A stretch of 64,000 nt of DNA from Desmonostoc geniculatum HA4340-LM1 (lineage in GTDB: Bacteria; Cyanobacteriota; Cyanobacteriia; Cyanobacteriales; Nostocaceae): contig JAHHHB010000010.1 in NCBI GenBank assembly GCA_019359545.1, positions 1 to 64,000 on the forward strand. The letters are read 5' to 3'. Shown piece after piece: positions 18,511 to 26,068 of the stretch. The position numbers and the translations under genes were made by a program. The stretch's first letter is position 1; every line of letters starts with the position of its first letter. The notes under the pieces were generated by a model that did no database searches, had not been told where the DNA came from, and saw only the letters and a list, made by a program, of their open reading frames with translations.

Positions 18511-18900
18511 TCAAAAGTAAATTTCGGTTATTTGAAATTCTTTCCCTACATCTAGAATGGGTGAATAGAGATTTTGCATCCAACGCAATCTAGTAATTCC
18601 TTGATAGTGGATGTTATCAAAGACAAGTTCAATACCACCTATTTCAATGAGAATACCTTCATGATGACCAGTGGTAGCAATCAATTCTCCAATACTATCA
18701 TCATAGATTCTGCCGTAGATTGGATCTTGCGAGCCTGTATCTAATTTAATGTGCTTGAGCAATTCAATTCCATAAATTGTGCCATCAGGAGCAATATCTA
18801 CATTCATTTCTTCGCTGACTTGAATTGTTTCTACTTGTGCAGTTTTTTCTTGGAGATAGATATAAGCTATGTTGTATCTTGGGTCGTAAGTAATTTTCAT
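18511..18900 (-). CDS. DUF2283 family protein, long form
   Basis: 129 residues. The first 50 match DUF2283: MKITYDPRYNIAYIYLQEK, then VNVDIAPDGTIYGIELL-like strands (here MNVDIAPDGTIYGIELL). Most DUF2283 proteins are 65-85 residues. This one adds about 70 residues (HHEGILIEIGGIELVFDNIH and onward) that are not explained. Its start at 18900 lies 2 bp after the stop of a second DUF2283 gene on the same strand, so the two are co-transcribed paralogues. Function unknown; DUF2283 genes commonly occur near toxin-antitoxin modules. Confidence 0.85.
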   Translation of the reverse strand: MKITYDPRYNIAYIYLQEKTAQVETIQVSEEMNVDIAPDGTIYGIELLKHIKLDTGSQDPIYGRIYDDSIGELIATTGHHEGILIEIGGIELVFDNIHYQGITRLRWMQNLYSPILDVGKEFQITEIYF

Positions 18901-18902
18901 TG

Positions 18903-19154
18903 TCAGGCTGTTGTTTTATTGATGTTTGTCACATATTCATCCGCGACTGACAAACCAATTCCTTCAATAATTACTTGGCGGAGAGTTTCTTGTCCGCCGA
19001 AACGCTTGACAGCATTTAATATCTCGATACCAGCTAATTGTCCTTGTGCATCATAATCAACTGCGATTCCTTCAGCTAAATGTTGCGTTGTTACAGTTGT
19101 TTCGCGGAACGTGATACTAAGAGCATCGACTTCGGCATCGTAGCTAATTTTCAT
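18903..19154 (-). CDS. DUF2283 family protein, short form
   Basis: 83 residues starting MKISYDAEVDALSITFRE, with GIAVDYDAQGQLAGIEILNA near residues 28-47, the DUF2283 core. It is followed 2 bp later by a longer DUF2283 gene. Upstream, the same frame is open back into a fragment of a WD40 blade (19155-19215), so the gene lies exactly at the scar of a decayed kinase-WD40 gene. An independent start at 19154 is assumed because it matches the family N-terminus. Confidence 0.88.
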   Translation of the reverse strand: MKISYDAEVDALSITFRETTVTTQHLAEGIAVDYDAQGQLAGIEILNAVKRFGGQETLRQVIIEGIGLSVADEYVTNINKTTA

Positions 19155-19663
19155 AAGAATATCTCTTTTTACTATATTGGAATGACCAGTGGGGGTGCGA
19201 ATTTCTCTTCCTGTTTGTTATTATTTGGCTTTAAATCCCGATGCAGCAAGCCTTTTTCGTGAACTAAAGTTAAAGCCTCGCCAATTTGCTGAATATATAT
19301 AAGTGCTTCGGCTTCTAATAATGCACCGTTTTCAGTGATTCGCTTACCTAAATCTTCCCCTTCGATATACTCCATCGCCATGCAGGGAAAATTACCTTCA
19401 TCAAAGACATTTTCTATCTGCACAATATGAGGATGGTGACACAAAGCCAGTCGCAAAGCCTCATATCGGAAGTCTTGCCGTAACTTGTTACAGTGCGGTA
19501 TCCATTTCGGGTCATTAAAAAACTTGTCTAGAAGAGTTTTGATTACGCGCAACTCATCGTTTTGATTTTTAGCAAGATAGGTGATGCCTATGCCACCTTC
19601 GCCTAATTTTCTCTCAATGATGTAGCGATCGCCAAATAACTGCTGCCCCGAATTCCACGCCAT
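19155..19663 (-). pseudogene. decayed kinase-WD40 gene: kinase N-terminus joined to a WD40 scrap
   Basis: From the ATG at 19663 a kinase N-terminus closely resembling the 13328 kinase runs through GEGGIGITY, RVIKTL and HRDLKPN. Just after the catalytic loop the homology stops. The next bases, in another frame, encode TGREIRTPTGHSNIV, which matches the TGKEIRTLTGHSD end of a WD40 blade. A large internal deletion therefore removed the rest of the kinase and most of the propeller and shifted frame. The remaining 163-codon open frame lacks DFG and cannot be an active kinase. The upstream region still carries TTATTTTGGCAC. Confidence 0.88.
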
Positions 19664-19776
19664 TGGTCAAAACCGTAGTTTTACTGATATTTATTTTGGC
19701 ACATCATAAAATATCAGTTTTTGGCAAGGCTGATGTATAAACTTTGTATGCAATATATCTACATTTAACTCTTTAC

Positions 19777-20016
19777 TCAACTTTGCTCATAGGCTGTTAA
19801 GAATTCGTCCCGCGAGATAGCTACTTGAGTGCAAATCGATCTTAATGTCCCTGATTTAATTTGGGATTGATTAGGCATTACTAATGGTGTCTGCGAGCCA
19901 TCTTCATTTTCTCGCACCATAACAATATGTTCGCGTTCCCGAACAATGCGAAACCCCAATAACTCAAATGCTTTGATAACTCTCTTCTTTGGAGCATCTA
20001 CAGGAAACTTGGGCAT
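19777..20016 (-). CDS. hicA: HicA family toxin
   Basis: 79 residues, putative mRNA interferase with a dsRBD-like fold. Family features are FELLGFRIVREREHIVMVRE (about 17-36), which contains the catalytic-type histidine (EHIVM), and TPLVMPNQSQIKSGTLRSI (about 43-61). It is slightly longer than the shortest HicA proteins because of an N-terminal MPKFPVDAPKK stretch. The start ATG shares one base with the stop of the upstream hicB (TAATG), so translation is coupled. The antitoxin-first order occurs in many hic loci. Confidence 0.92.
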   Translation of the reverse strand: MPKFPVDAPKKRVIKAFELLGFRIVREREHIVMVRENEDGSQTPLVMPNQSQIKSGTLRSICTQVAISRDEFLTAYEQS

Positions 20017-20240
20017 TAAATAGCCACCTCTGCTTCTGTCAGAAAAGCTTCGATTACTGGTGAGTCATCTTCAAGCATTTCTTTGCCAAATATCTCGATA
20101 TAGCAGCGAATAGCTGACTTGACATCGGCTAAGGCTTCTTCATAAGTGTTTCCCTGACCAACTACAGCCCCTTTTATACCAAGAGGATAGGCAACATAAC
20201 CGTCAGAATGTTTTTCAACGATAATTTTGATTTGTCTCAT
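20016..20240 (-). CDS. hicB: HicB family antitoxin
   Basis: 74 residues with the HicB core: VEKHSDGYVAYPLGIKGAVV (about 8-27), GQGNTYEEALADVKSAIRCY (about 29-48). It is a short HicB with no added ribbon-helix-helix or HTH DNA-binding domain, ending TEAEVAI. It neutralises HicA by occluding its active site, and the two genes overlap by one base. The module lies between two dead copies of the WD40 kinase, on the same strand as both. Confidence 0.92.
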   Translation of the reverse strand: MRQIKIIVEKHSDGYVAYPLGIKGAVVGQGNTYEEALADVKSAIRCYIEIFGKEMLEDDSPVIEAFLTEAEVAI

Positions 20241-20352
20241 TACTGATGTTTAACAAGGTAGACTTTAAGCAATGTCGATGGAGCCTACAATAAGCAGTAT
20301 ATCCAATTGTAATTAAGTTATGGCGATCGCAGTAGCTAAACCCTCATCCTGG

Positions 20353-20926
20353 CTAGAGAAGGGTATTCAACTTGAAAAGAGTAACACTCTCTGTATGCTG
20401 TAAAACTGCACCAGAAATAAATTGTCTAGCAAGGCCAAAGTCAATTAGTACGGCTTCTGGTTTACCCGCACGCATCATAATATTACTCGCCTTTAAATCC
20501 CGATGCAGTAAGCCGCGTTCATGAACTACAGTCAACGCATCGCCAATTTGCCTAATATATAGTAGTGCTTCTGCTTCTGGTAAAGCCCCTTTTTCGGTTA
20601 TTCGCTTTTCTAAATCTTCGCCTTTGATATACTCCATCACGATGCAGGGAAAATTACCCTTCATCAAAAGCGTTTTCTATCTGCACAATATGAGGATGGC
20701 GACACCAAGCCGGTCGAAAAGCTTCATCCCGAAAGTCTTGCCGTAACTTGTTACAGTGCGGTATCCATTTCGGGTCATTAAAAAACTTGTCTAGAAGAGT
20801 TTTGATTACACGCAACTCACCGCGTTGATTTTTCGCCAGATAGGTTATACCTACTCCACCTTCGCCTAATTTTCTCTCGATGATGTAGTGATCGCCAAAT
20901 AACTGCTGCCCTGGATTCCACGCCAT
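20353..20926 (-). pseudogene. second decayed kinase gene, frameshifted and truncated
   Basis: From the ATG at 20926 (MAWNPGQQLFGDHYIIERKL) the kinase runs to ENAFDEG. There one extra G (GATGAAGGGTAAT against GATGAAGGTAAT in the sister copy) shifts the frame. The rest continues in the next frame as GNFPCIVMEYIKGEDL, HRDLKASN (the usual LKPxN has changed to LKASN) and DFGLARQFISGAV. It then stops matching at HTESVTLFKLNTLL. The activation segment, C-lobe and any WD40 part are gone. It is very similar to the 19663 copy, indicating a tandem or segmental duplication before decay. Confidence 0.9.
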
Positions 20927-21075
20927 TACTCAAAACCGTAGTTTTACTGTTATTTATTTTGGCACATGATAAATATACGTGAGTTTGTAATGGGGCTTAA
21001 ATACAGAATTTTAGATTTTGGATTTTAGATTCTTTCTACGTAGCTTGCAGCAAAATGCAATCCAAAATCTAAAAT

Positions 21076-22008
21076 CTAGAATTCGGTTATATTCTCGCTT
21101 TCCTGCTGATTGACTGCTAATCGCAAAATTGATAGTCCTAAAATTATCAAAAATAGCACTAGCCCAATTGTGCAAGCATAACTAATTTCTAAATTATTGA
21201 ACGCTTGTTCATATAGGTAGTAAACAATTGTTTTCGAGCTATTGAGTGGTCCTCCTTGAGTCATGATGTAGACTTCTTCAAAGACTTTTGTAGCAGAAAT
21301 AGCTGAAATTACAGCTACCAAAGCTAGATACGGCTTCATCAAAGGTATGGTAATATCCCAATGTTTTCTAATACCATCAGAGCCATCAATTGCTGCGGCT
21401 TCGTACACATCACCAGGAATTGATTGTAATCCTGCTAAATAAATTACCATGTAGTAGCCTAGCCCTTTCCAAACTGTGACAGCCATAACGCTGGCAAGAG
21501 AAATTGGTACAATACCAAAAAGTTTAACTGAGTCAGTTAGCCAAGGAATACTTTCTGAAATAATGCCCAAAGCTTTAAATAACTGGTTGAGTAATCCATT
21601 TTCTGCATACAACCATTTCCAAGCTATCCCCGCAACTACCATTGAAATCACTACTGGTGTGTAGTATGCAGATCTAAACCAATTCATCCCCCGCAGTTTT
21701 TGATTTACTAAAATTGCTAGCCCCAAGGGAGCAATTACCAAAATTGGTACTACACCCACAAGATATAAAAAAGTGTTTTCCAGGGTTTTCCAAAAAACTG
21801 CATCTTTCCAAAGCTTGAGAAAGTTGGCAAAACCTATCCATTGCGGCAGTTGGGCAATATCTTCGTAGCTGGTAAAGCTGAGGTAAAACGCTTGCAGTGC
21901 AGGCCAAAAGACAGTTAACCACAAAAGAACTAAGGCGGGCAGTAAAAATAAATAAGGAGTCAGTCGCTGTTTGATAAATATCCAATTCTTAGGTGTAAAT
22001 TGATTCAT
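21076..22008 (-). CDS. carbohydrate ABC transporter permease (MalF/UgpA type)
   Basis: 310 residues with about six membrane helices, the first near 15-38 (LFLLPALVLLWLTVFWPALQ). The cytoplasmic EAA loop reads YEAAAIDGSDGIRKHWDITI then PLMKP (about 208-232), the coupling site for the ATPase. This is the first permease of a binding-protein-dependent sugar importer. No second permease, binding protein or ATPase gene is adjacent, so it must work with subunits encoded elsewhere, as often happens in cyanobacteria. Start: ATG at 22008. The substrate cannot be read from sequence. Confidence 0.93.
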   Translation of the reverse strand: MNQFTPKNWIFIKQRLTPYLFLLPALVLLWLTVFWPALQAFYLSFTSYEDIAQLPQWIGFANFLKLWKDAVFWKTLENTFLYLVGVVPILVIAPLGLAILVNQKLRGMNWFRSAYYTPVVISMVVAGIAWKWLYAENGLLNQLFKALGIISESIPWLTDSVKLFGIVPISLASVMAVTVWKGLGYYMVIYLAGLQSIPGDVYEAAAIDGSDGIRKHWDITIPLMKPYLALVAVISAISATKVFEEVYIMTQGGPLNSSKTIVYYLYEQAFNNLEISYACTIGLVLFLIILGLSILRLAVNQQESENITEF

Positions 22009-22141
22009 ATCAGGTCTAATAGTTGTTTTCGCTTTGTCAGAATCTTTAAGAAAAAGAATTTGGGGATGTGAGTAGATTTAAGCTTCAATATTTTAAGGGC
22101 ATATATTTGCTTGTGAATCAATAATTCTGAAATAAACTGCA

Positions 22142-22804
22142 ATGGGAACTCAACACAATCAGCCAATTGAACATCAAAATGTCCCCACAAATCATCGTGG
22201 ACTGCATGACTTTTTGTATAGTTCCGATGATGAACACGCCACTACTCAGGTGAGTATAACTCCTGAATTGACAAACAATAGCACTGAAATTACGTCTGTT
22301 GAAGCTTGGCGTGCAGCTGCTGAGAACGCGAAAATTGCTGGTGTTTACGCAGTATTAGACGCAGAACGGCGCACGCAGTACATTGGGTATTCTCGAAATG
22401 TGTTGCTTTCCCTAAACGGTCATGTCACCCAAAATGGTGAACAAAAGTGTGCTTTTGTACGCGTGCAAGCATTTAAGTTTCCCAAACGTCAAGAAATGGA
22501 AGATTTACGAGATGCATGGATAGCTGAACTCGAAAGCACACCACCTGGTAATGCAACTGAGCGCACAATGTGGGCTAGTACAGTCGGCGAAGCTGCTAAA
22601 GCGGTAATGTCAGAGGTTGAACGCCAAGCCTATGAAGAGAAAAAGCTAAAACTGCGGAAAGCAATGGCTGACACAACCCTCTCCAAAGACTCACAAACAA
22701 CAGATGCTAGTGAAACCGAACGTCGGCGTCAACTCGAAGCAGCTGTCACAAACGATGACTGGAGTGTAATTATCGACGCACAGACCCAGGAAACCAAGTC
22801 TTAG
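22142..22804 (+). CDS. GIY-YIG nuclease family protein
   Basis: 220 residues. After a variable N-terminal 55 residues comes a GIY-YIG domain with GVYAVLD at 67-73 and QYIGYSRN at 79-86, then a helix-rich part including FPKRQEMEDLRDAWIAELES near 118-137. The C-terminal 70 residues are charged and helical (VERQAYEEKKLKLRKAM). Single-domain GIY-YIG proteins of this type are widespread in cyanobacteria; their DNA target is unknown. It is divergent from the sugar permease gene with about 130 bp between starts. Confidence 0.85.
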   Translation: MGTQHNQPIEHQNVPTNHRGLHDFLYSSDDEHATTQVSITPELTNNSTEITSVEAWRAAAENAKIAGVYAVLDAERRTQYIGYSRNVLLSLNGHVTQNGEQKCAFVRVQAFKFPKRQEMEDLRDAWIAELESTPPGNATERTMWASTVGEAAKAVMSEVERQAYEEKKLKLRKAMADTTLSKDSQTTDASETERRRQLEAAVTNDDWSVIIDAQTQETKS

Positions 22805-23058
22805 GGCAAACTGTTCAATCCTCTGGATTTCCCCACTTACCCCATTCCGTCATGTATCTAAGGGTTTTAGATGAATGTTTGTGCTGGGCTAGCATAGACA
22901 TTCTGCGGCTTTAGGGATCTGTCTGAGGGTAGTTTATTGAAGGTAATCAATTTTATTTATCGTTTTGAAAAAAAACAATATTTGCTCCTATCGGTTAAGC
23001 AGCGTACATTGAAGTCATCAGGATAAACACAGACAGAAATGACGCCAAGAGGTGCAAC

Positions 23059-23354
23059 ATGAATACATCAAAAACACTATTGTCGAAGACAGTTGATGCA
23101 AAAGTAGCTCAAAAGCCCCAAATTGTGGAGATGCAGTCAGCAGCGCAAAACACTTCCACTGAAGAACTGACTTTCGGACAACGCCTTGCCGATAAATTTG
23201 CAACGCAAGTGGGTTCTTGGGGATTTCTCATTGGGCAAAGCACCGTTTTGGCGGGATGGGTTAGTCTCAACTTAATGCCTGGGTTCCCCACTGGGATGAG
23301 TCACCATTCATGATGCTGAACTTAGTATTTTCGTTTGCCTCAGCTTACACAGCA
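23059..23354 (+). pseudogene. DUF1003 membrane protein gene, frameshifted and truncated
   Basis: From the ATG at 23059 (preceded by AGAGGTG) the frame encodes LADKFATQVGSWGFLIGQST and LAGWVSLNLMPG, the start of a DUF1003 protein. One base is missing in CCTGGGTTCCCC (about 23280-23289); in the next frame the family sequence continues as PHWDESPFMMLNLVFSFASA then YTA up to about 23354. There it stops at an ATTCAGAATTCAG repeat. The second membrane helix and conserved tail are lost, so the gene is dead or encodes only an 84-residue fragment. Confidence 0.85.
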
Positions 23355-23465
23355 TTCAGAATTCAGCAATGTTTTTTGTACGACTGGTTGATAAATAAAC
23401 GGCGTTTTTGCACCCCCACCAAATGGGAGATTTGGTGGGGGTGCAATCTGTGATGGGTCACAATC

Positions 23466-23560
23466 CAATACTCTTCGGTTAAGGGAAGAGACGGCGATTT
23501 ATCGCGTCTTTGCTTTGCGCTCTAGAATTTTCATCAAAAAACCTTAACCGAACAGTATTG
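23466..23560. mobile_element. MITE-like element with CAATAC ends, copy 1
   Basis: 95 bp bounded by CAATACTCTTCGGTTAAGG and CCTTAACCGAACAGTATTG. The flanking decamers are GGTCACAATC (23456-23465) and GGTCATAATC (23561-23570), matching in nine of ten positions, which is the footprint of a 10-bp target duplication. The interior has AGACGGCGATTTATCGCGTCT. No coding capacity. Related copies lie at 25572-25720 and 63414-63515. Confidence 0.82.
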
Positions 23561-23579
23561 GGTCATAATCCCCCACTGA

Positions 23580-23733
23580 TAGCGGAGCGTAAAGCCTTCT
23601 CTTCGAGAGGCTTGTCTGCGACACGCTACGCGAACGCCAACGGCATGGCTTCTCTACGAGAGTCCGCGTTCGCTTTTAGCGTCTCGAAGAGAGCGTCTTG
23701 ATTCTGACTCCTGAATTCTGAATTCTGAATTCT
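23580..23733. repeat. GCTACGCGAACGCC-type palindromic repeat plus TGAATTC heptamers
   Basis: Bases 23580-23700 hold a dispersed cyanobacterial repeat with TCTCTTCGAGAGGCTTGTCT and GACACGCTACGCGAACGCC, then TTCTCTACGAGAGTCCGCG and TCTCGAAGAGAGCG, forming several nested hairpins. Bases 23701-23733 are TGAATTC heptamer repeats ending at the ABC gene stop. Confidence 0.75.
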
Positions 23734-23736
23734 TCT

Positions 23737-24513
23737 TCAAATAGCAGCAATAGCACAAACTTGTAATCCGACAGGTGTCTGAATAATTACTGATTGTACG
23801 CCGAAAACTTGAGCGATCGCATTTGGTGTCATAACTTCTTCAGGCGTACCAATTTCCCAAATATGACCTTGCTTTAATAATGCAATGCGAGAGCTATACC
23901 GGGCTGCTAAATTGAGTTCGTGTAAAACTGTGACAATAGTTAATTCTTGCTGCTGATTCAGTTCTTTTAGGAGTTCCAAGAGTTGCAATTGATAGTTGAT
24001 ATCTAAAAAAATTGTCGGTTCATCTAATAATAAAACTTTTGGTTCTTGCGCTAGTGCTAACGCTAAAAAAGCCCGTTGTCTTTCACCGCCTGAGAGTTGT
24101 TCGACTAAGCGTTCGCTTAATTTTTCTAGTTGCGTCTTTTGAATCGCAGCTTCAACTTTTAGCCAATCTTGGGCATTTAATTCCCATTTCCACCAAGGTT
24201 GATGCGGTGTGCGTCCTAAACTTACTAATTGTCGCACTGTTAAGCCAACGGGAACTATTTGTTGTTGCGGTAAGAATGCTAGTTTCTGTGCAACTAAATT
24301 TGGGGGTTGAGAATGAATTGCTTTGCCATCAAGTAGCACTGTTCCTTGCTGTGGAAAAAGAATACGACTCAGCAATTTCAGTAAAGTAGACTTACCTGAG
24401 CCATTAGCACCAACTAAACTCAACCATTCTCCTGTTTGCAGGGTGAGGTTAATGTCTTGGACGATTGGTACTGTGGTATAACCGCCTGTGAGATTTTGCA
24501 GTTCGAGTGGCAT
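23737..24513 (-). CDS. iron-siderophore/cobalamin-type ABC transporter ATP-binding protein
   Basis: 258 residues, one ABC domain: Walker A GANGSGKST near residues 34-42, Q-loop FLPQQQIVPVG, signature LSGGERQRAFLALAL near 137-151, Walker B KVLLLDEPTIFLD near 157-169 and the switch histidine in VLHELNLAA. The overall pattern (QLVSLGRTPHQ, ELNLAARYSSRIALLKQG) is that of the FecE/FhuC/BtuD group, which powers uptake of ferric siderophores, heme or B12. Partner permease and binding-protein genes are not next to it. Start: ATG at 24513. Confidence 0.93.
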   Translation of the reverse strand: MPLELQNLTGGYTTVPIVQDINLTLQTGEWLSLVGANGSGKSTLLKLLSRILFPQQGTVLLDGKAIHSQPPNLVAQKLAFLPQQQIVPVGLTVRQLVSLGRTPHQPWWKWELNAQDWLKVEAAIQKTQLEKLSERLVEQLSGGERQRAFLALALAQEPKVLLLDEPTIFLDINYQLQLLELLKELNQQQELTIVTVLHELNLAARYSSRIALLKQGHIWEIGTPEEVMTPNAIAQVFGVQSVIIQTPVGLQVCAIAAI

Positions 24514-24684
24514 TTTCTGAAATTCAAAAATTAAAGGTCTAGTAAACCCATTTTTACAGAGGCGATCGCCCCAGGTAATCAGTCGGTAAAAACGAACGTC
24601 TTAACTTGTTGAAGTTGATATCAAGCACTCCTTCCCTATCTAGTAAAATAACTTAGCAGCTCAGCAAGGAAAAGGTTCAGTATC

Positions 24685-25557
24685 ATGGCTCAAGCTAGTA
24701 TTGGAATTATTGGTGGGAGCGGTCTGTATAAAATGGATGCGCTCAAAGATATCGAAGAAGTGCAAGTTCAGACTCCCTTTGGTTCGCCATCTGATGCTTT
24801 GATTCTCGGTACTTTGGAAGGAATTCGAGTAGCTTTTTTGGCGCGTCATGGTCGTAATCATACGCTTTTACCTTCTGAGTTACCGTTTCGCGCTAATATC
24901 TATGCGATGAAGCAGTTGGGTGTGGAGTATTTAATTTCCGCTAGTGCTGTGGGTTCCTTGAAAGCAGAGGCGAAACCATTAGATATGGTGGTGCCAGATC
25001 AATTTATTGACAGAACAAAAAATCGCATTTCGACGTTTTTCGGTGAGGGAATTGTGGCTCACATTGCCTTTGGCGATCCGATTTGTCAGAATTTGGCTGC
25101 TGTGTTGACAGATGCGATCGCTTCTCTCAATTTACCAGAAGTCACTCTCCATCGCGGCGGTACTTATGTGTGCATGGAAGGCCCGGCGTTTTCTACAAAG
25201 GCGGAATCAAATCTTTATCGCAGTTGGGGTGCAACAGTTATTGGGATGACGAATTTACCAGAGGCGAAGTTGGCTAGGGAAGCGGAAATCGCCTATGCAA
25301 CTTTAGCACTAGTGACAGATTACGATTGTTGGCATCCAGACCATGACAGTGTGACGGTGGAGATGGTAATTGGCAATTTGCTGCGGAATGCGGTAAACGC
25401 TCAAAAGGTGATTCAAGAAACTGTGCGGCGCTTAAGTGAAAATCCACCACCGAGTGAGGCACATTCGGCTTTGAAATATGCGATTTTGACTCCATTGGAT
25501 AAAGCACCAGCGGCGACGAAAGAAAAGTTAGGGTTATTGTTGCAGAAGTATTTGTAG
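24685..25557 (+). CDS. mtnP: S-methyl-5'-thioadenosine phosphorylase
   Basis: 290 residues. It cleaves methylthioadenosine with phosphate to adenine and 5-methylthioribose-1-phosphate in the methionine salvage pathway. Motifs: phosphate-binding [11 protein letters not shown] near the start, [19 protein letters not shown] near residues 53-71, [10 protein letters not shown] near 171-180, and the family signature [16 protein letters not shown] near 190-205 with TDYDCWH after it. The aspartate in TDYD favours adenine nucleosides over guanine or hypoxanthine. AAGGAAAAGG precedes the ATG. A secreted MTA/SAH-deaminase-like amidohydrolase is encoded at 58.4 kb but not in the same operon. Confidence 0.96.
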   Translation: MAQASIGIIGGSGLYKMDALKDIEEVQVQTPFGSPSDALILGTLEGIRVAFLARHGRNHTLLPSELPFRANIYAMKQLGVEYLISASAVGSLKAEAKPLDMVVPDQFIDRTKNRISTFFGEGIVAHIAFGDPICQNLAAVLTDAIASLNLPEVTLHRGGTYVCMEGPAFSTKAESNLYRSWGATVIGMTNLPEAKLAREAEIAYATLALVTDYDCWHPDHDSVTVEMVIGNLLRNAVNAQKVIQETVRRLSENPPPSEAHSALKYAILTPLDKAPAATKEKLGLLLQKYL

Positions 25558-25571
25558 TCTTCGATATCACT

Positions 25572-25720
25572 CAATACTGCTCGGATAAGCAGGGGGGGCA
25601 GGGGAAGCAGGGGAAGCAGGGGAAGCAGGGGAGGCAAAAACTCAACGCCAGCCTGCATTTCTGCCCCGGCTATTGAACAGCTTGCCTCAACCAAGAAATT
25701 CCAAAACCTACGCAGTATTG
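25572..25720. mobile_element. MITE-like element with CAATAC ends, copy 2, loaded with GCAGGGGAA tandem repeats
   Basis: 149 bp from CAATACTGCTCGGATAAG to CCTACGCAGTATTG. It is flanked on both sides by the identical decamer CGATATCACT (25562-25571 and 25721-25730), a clean 10-bp target duplication. The interior contains several GCAGGGGAA units (about 25590-25630). It lies immediately downstream of mtnP. Confidence 0.85.
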
Positions 25721-25748
25721 CGATATCACTGACTTCAGCGGTGTTTAA

Positions 25749-25777
25749 ATCCCCGACTTCTTAAAGAAGTCGGGGAT
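25749..25777. repeat. near-perfect palindrome ATCCCCGACTTCTT / AAGAAGTCGGGGAT
   Basis: A 29-base palindrome with 14-bp arms around a single central base, between mtnP and gyrA. The same ATCCCCGACTTC motif is a frequent dispersed repeat in filamentous cyanobacteria. No U-tract follows, so it is not called a terminator. The remaining bases up to 26068 are AT-rich and presumably hold the gyrA promoter. Confidence 0.8.
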
Positions 25778-26068
25778 CTGAGCAACAATTTTCTGATTAC
25801 TTATATCAATATCTTAATTTACGCCAATATATTTGAAATTAAGTAATTTCACATAAGCAATCCCTTAATGACTAGGATTGTTTTTTTATAATTAGTAACT
25901 TTCTATACTTTTTTACTTAAATACTTGAGTTAGCTACCCAGGCAGGAGTAGGCAATACATGCTAGAATCATATCAGATTATGGCAATTATTCAAGAGCGA
26001 TTTAGAATAATTTGGCGCTGTGTCGAGTAAAAAAGCTAAAATCTACGATTTTTGGAGATTTTTAGGTT

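Noticed and set aside
18751-19056. 101-codon plus-strand frame opposite the DUF2283 genes
   Set aside because: It spans the antisense of two DUF2283 genes with good family matches; no features of its own.
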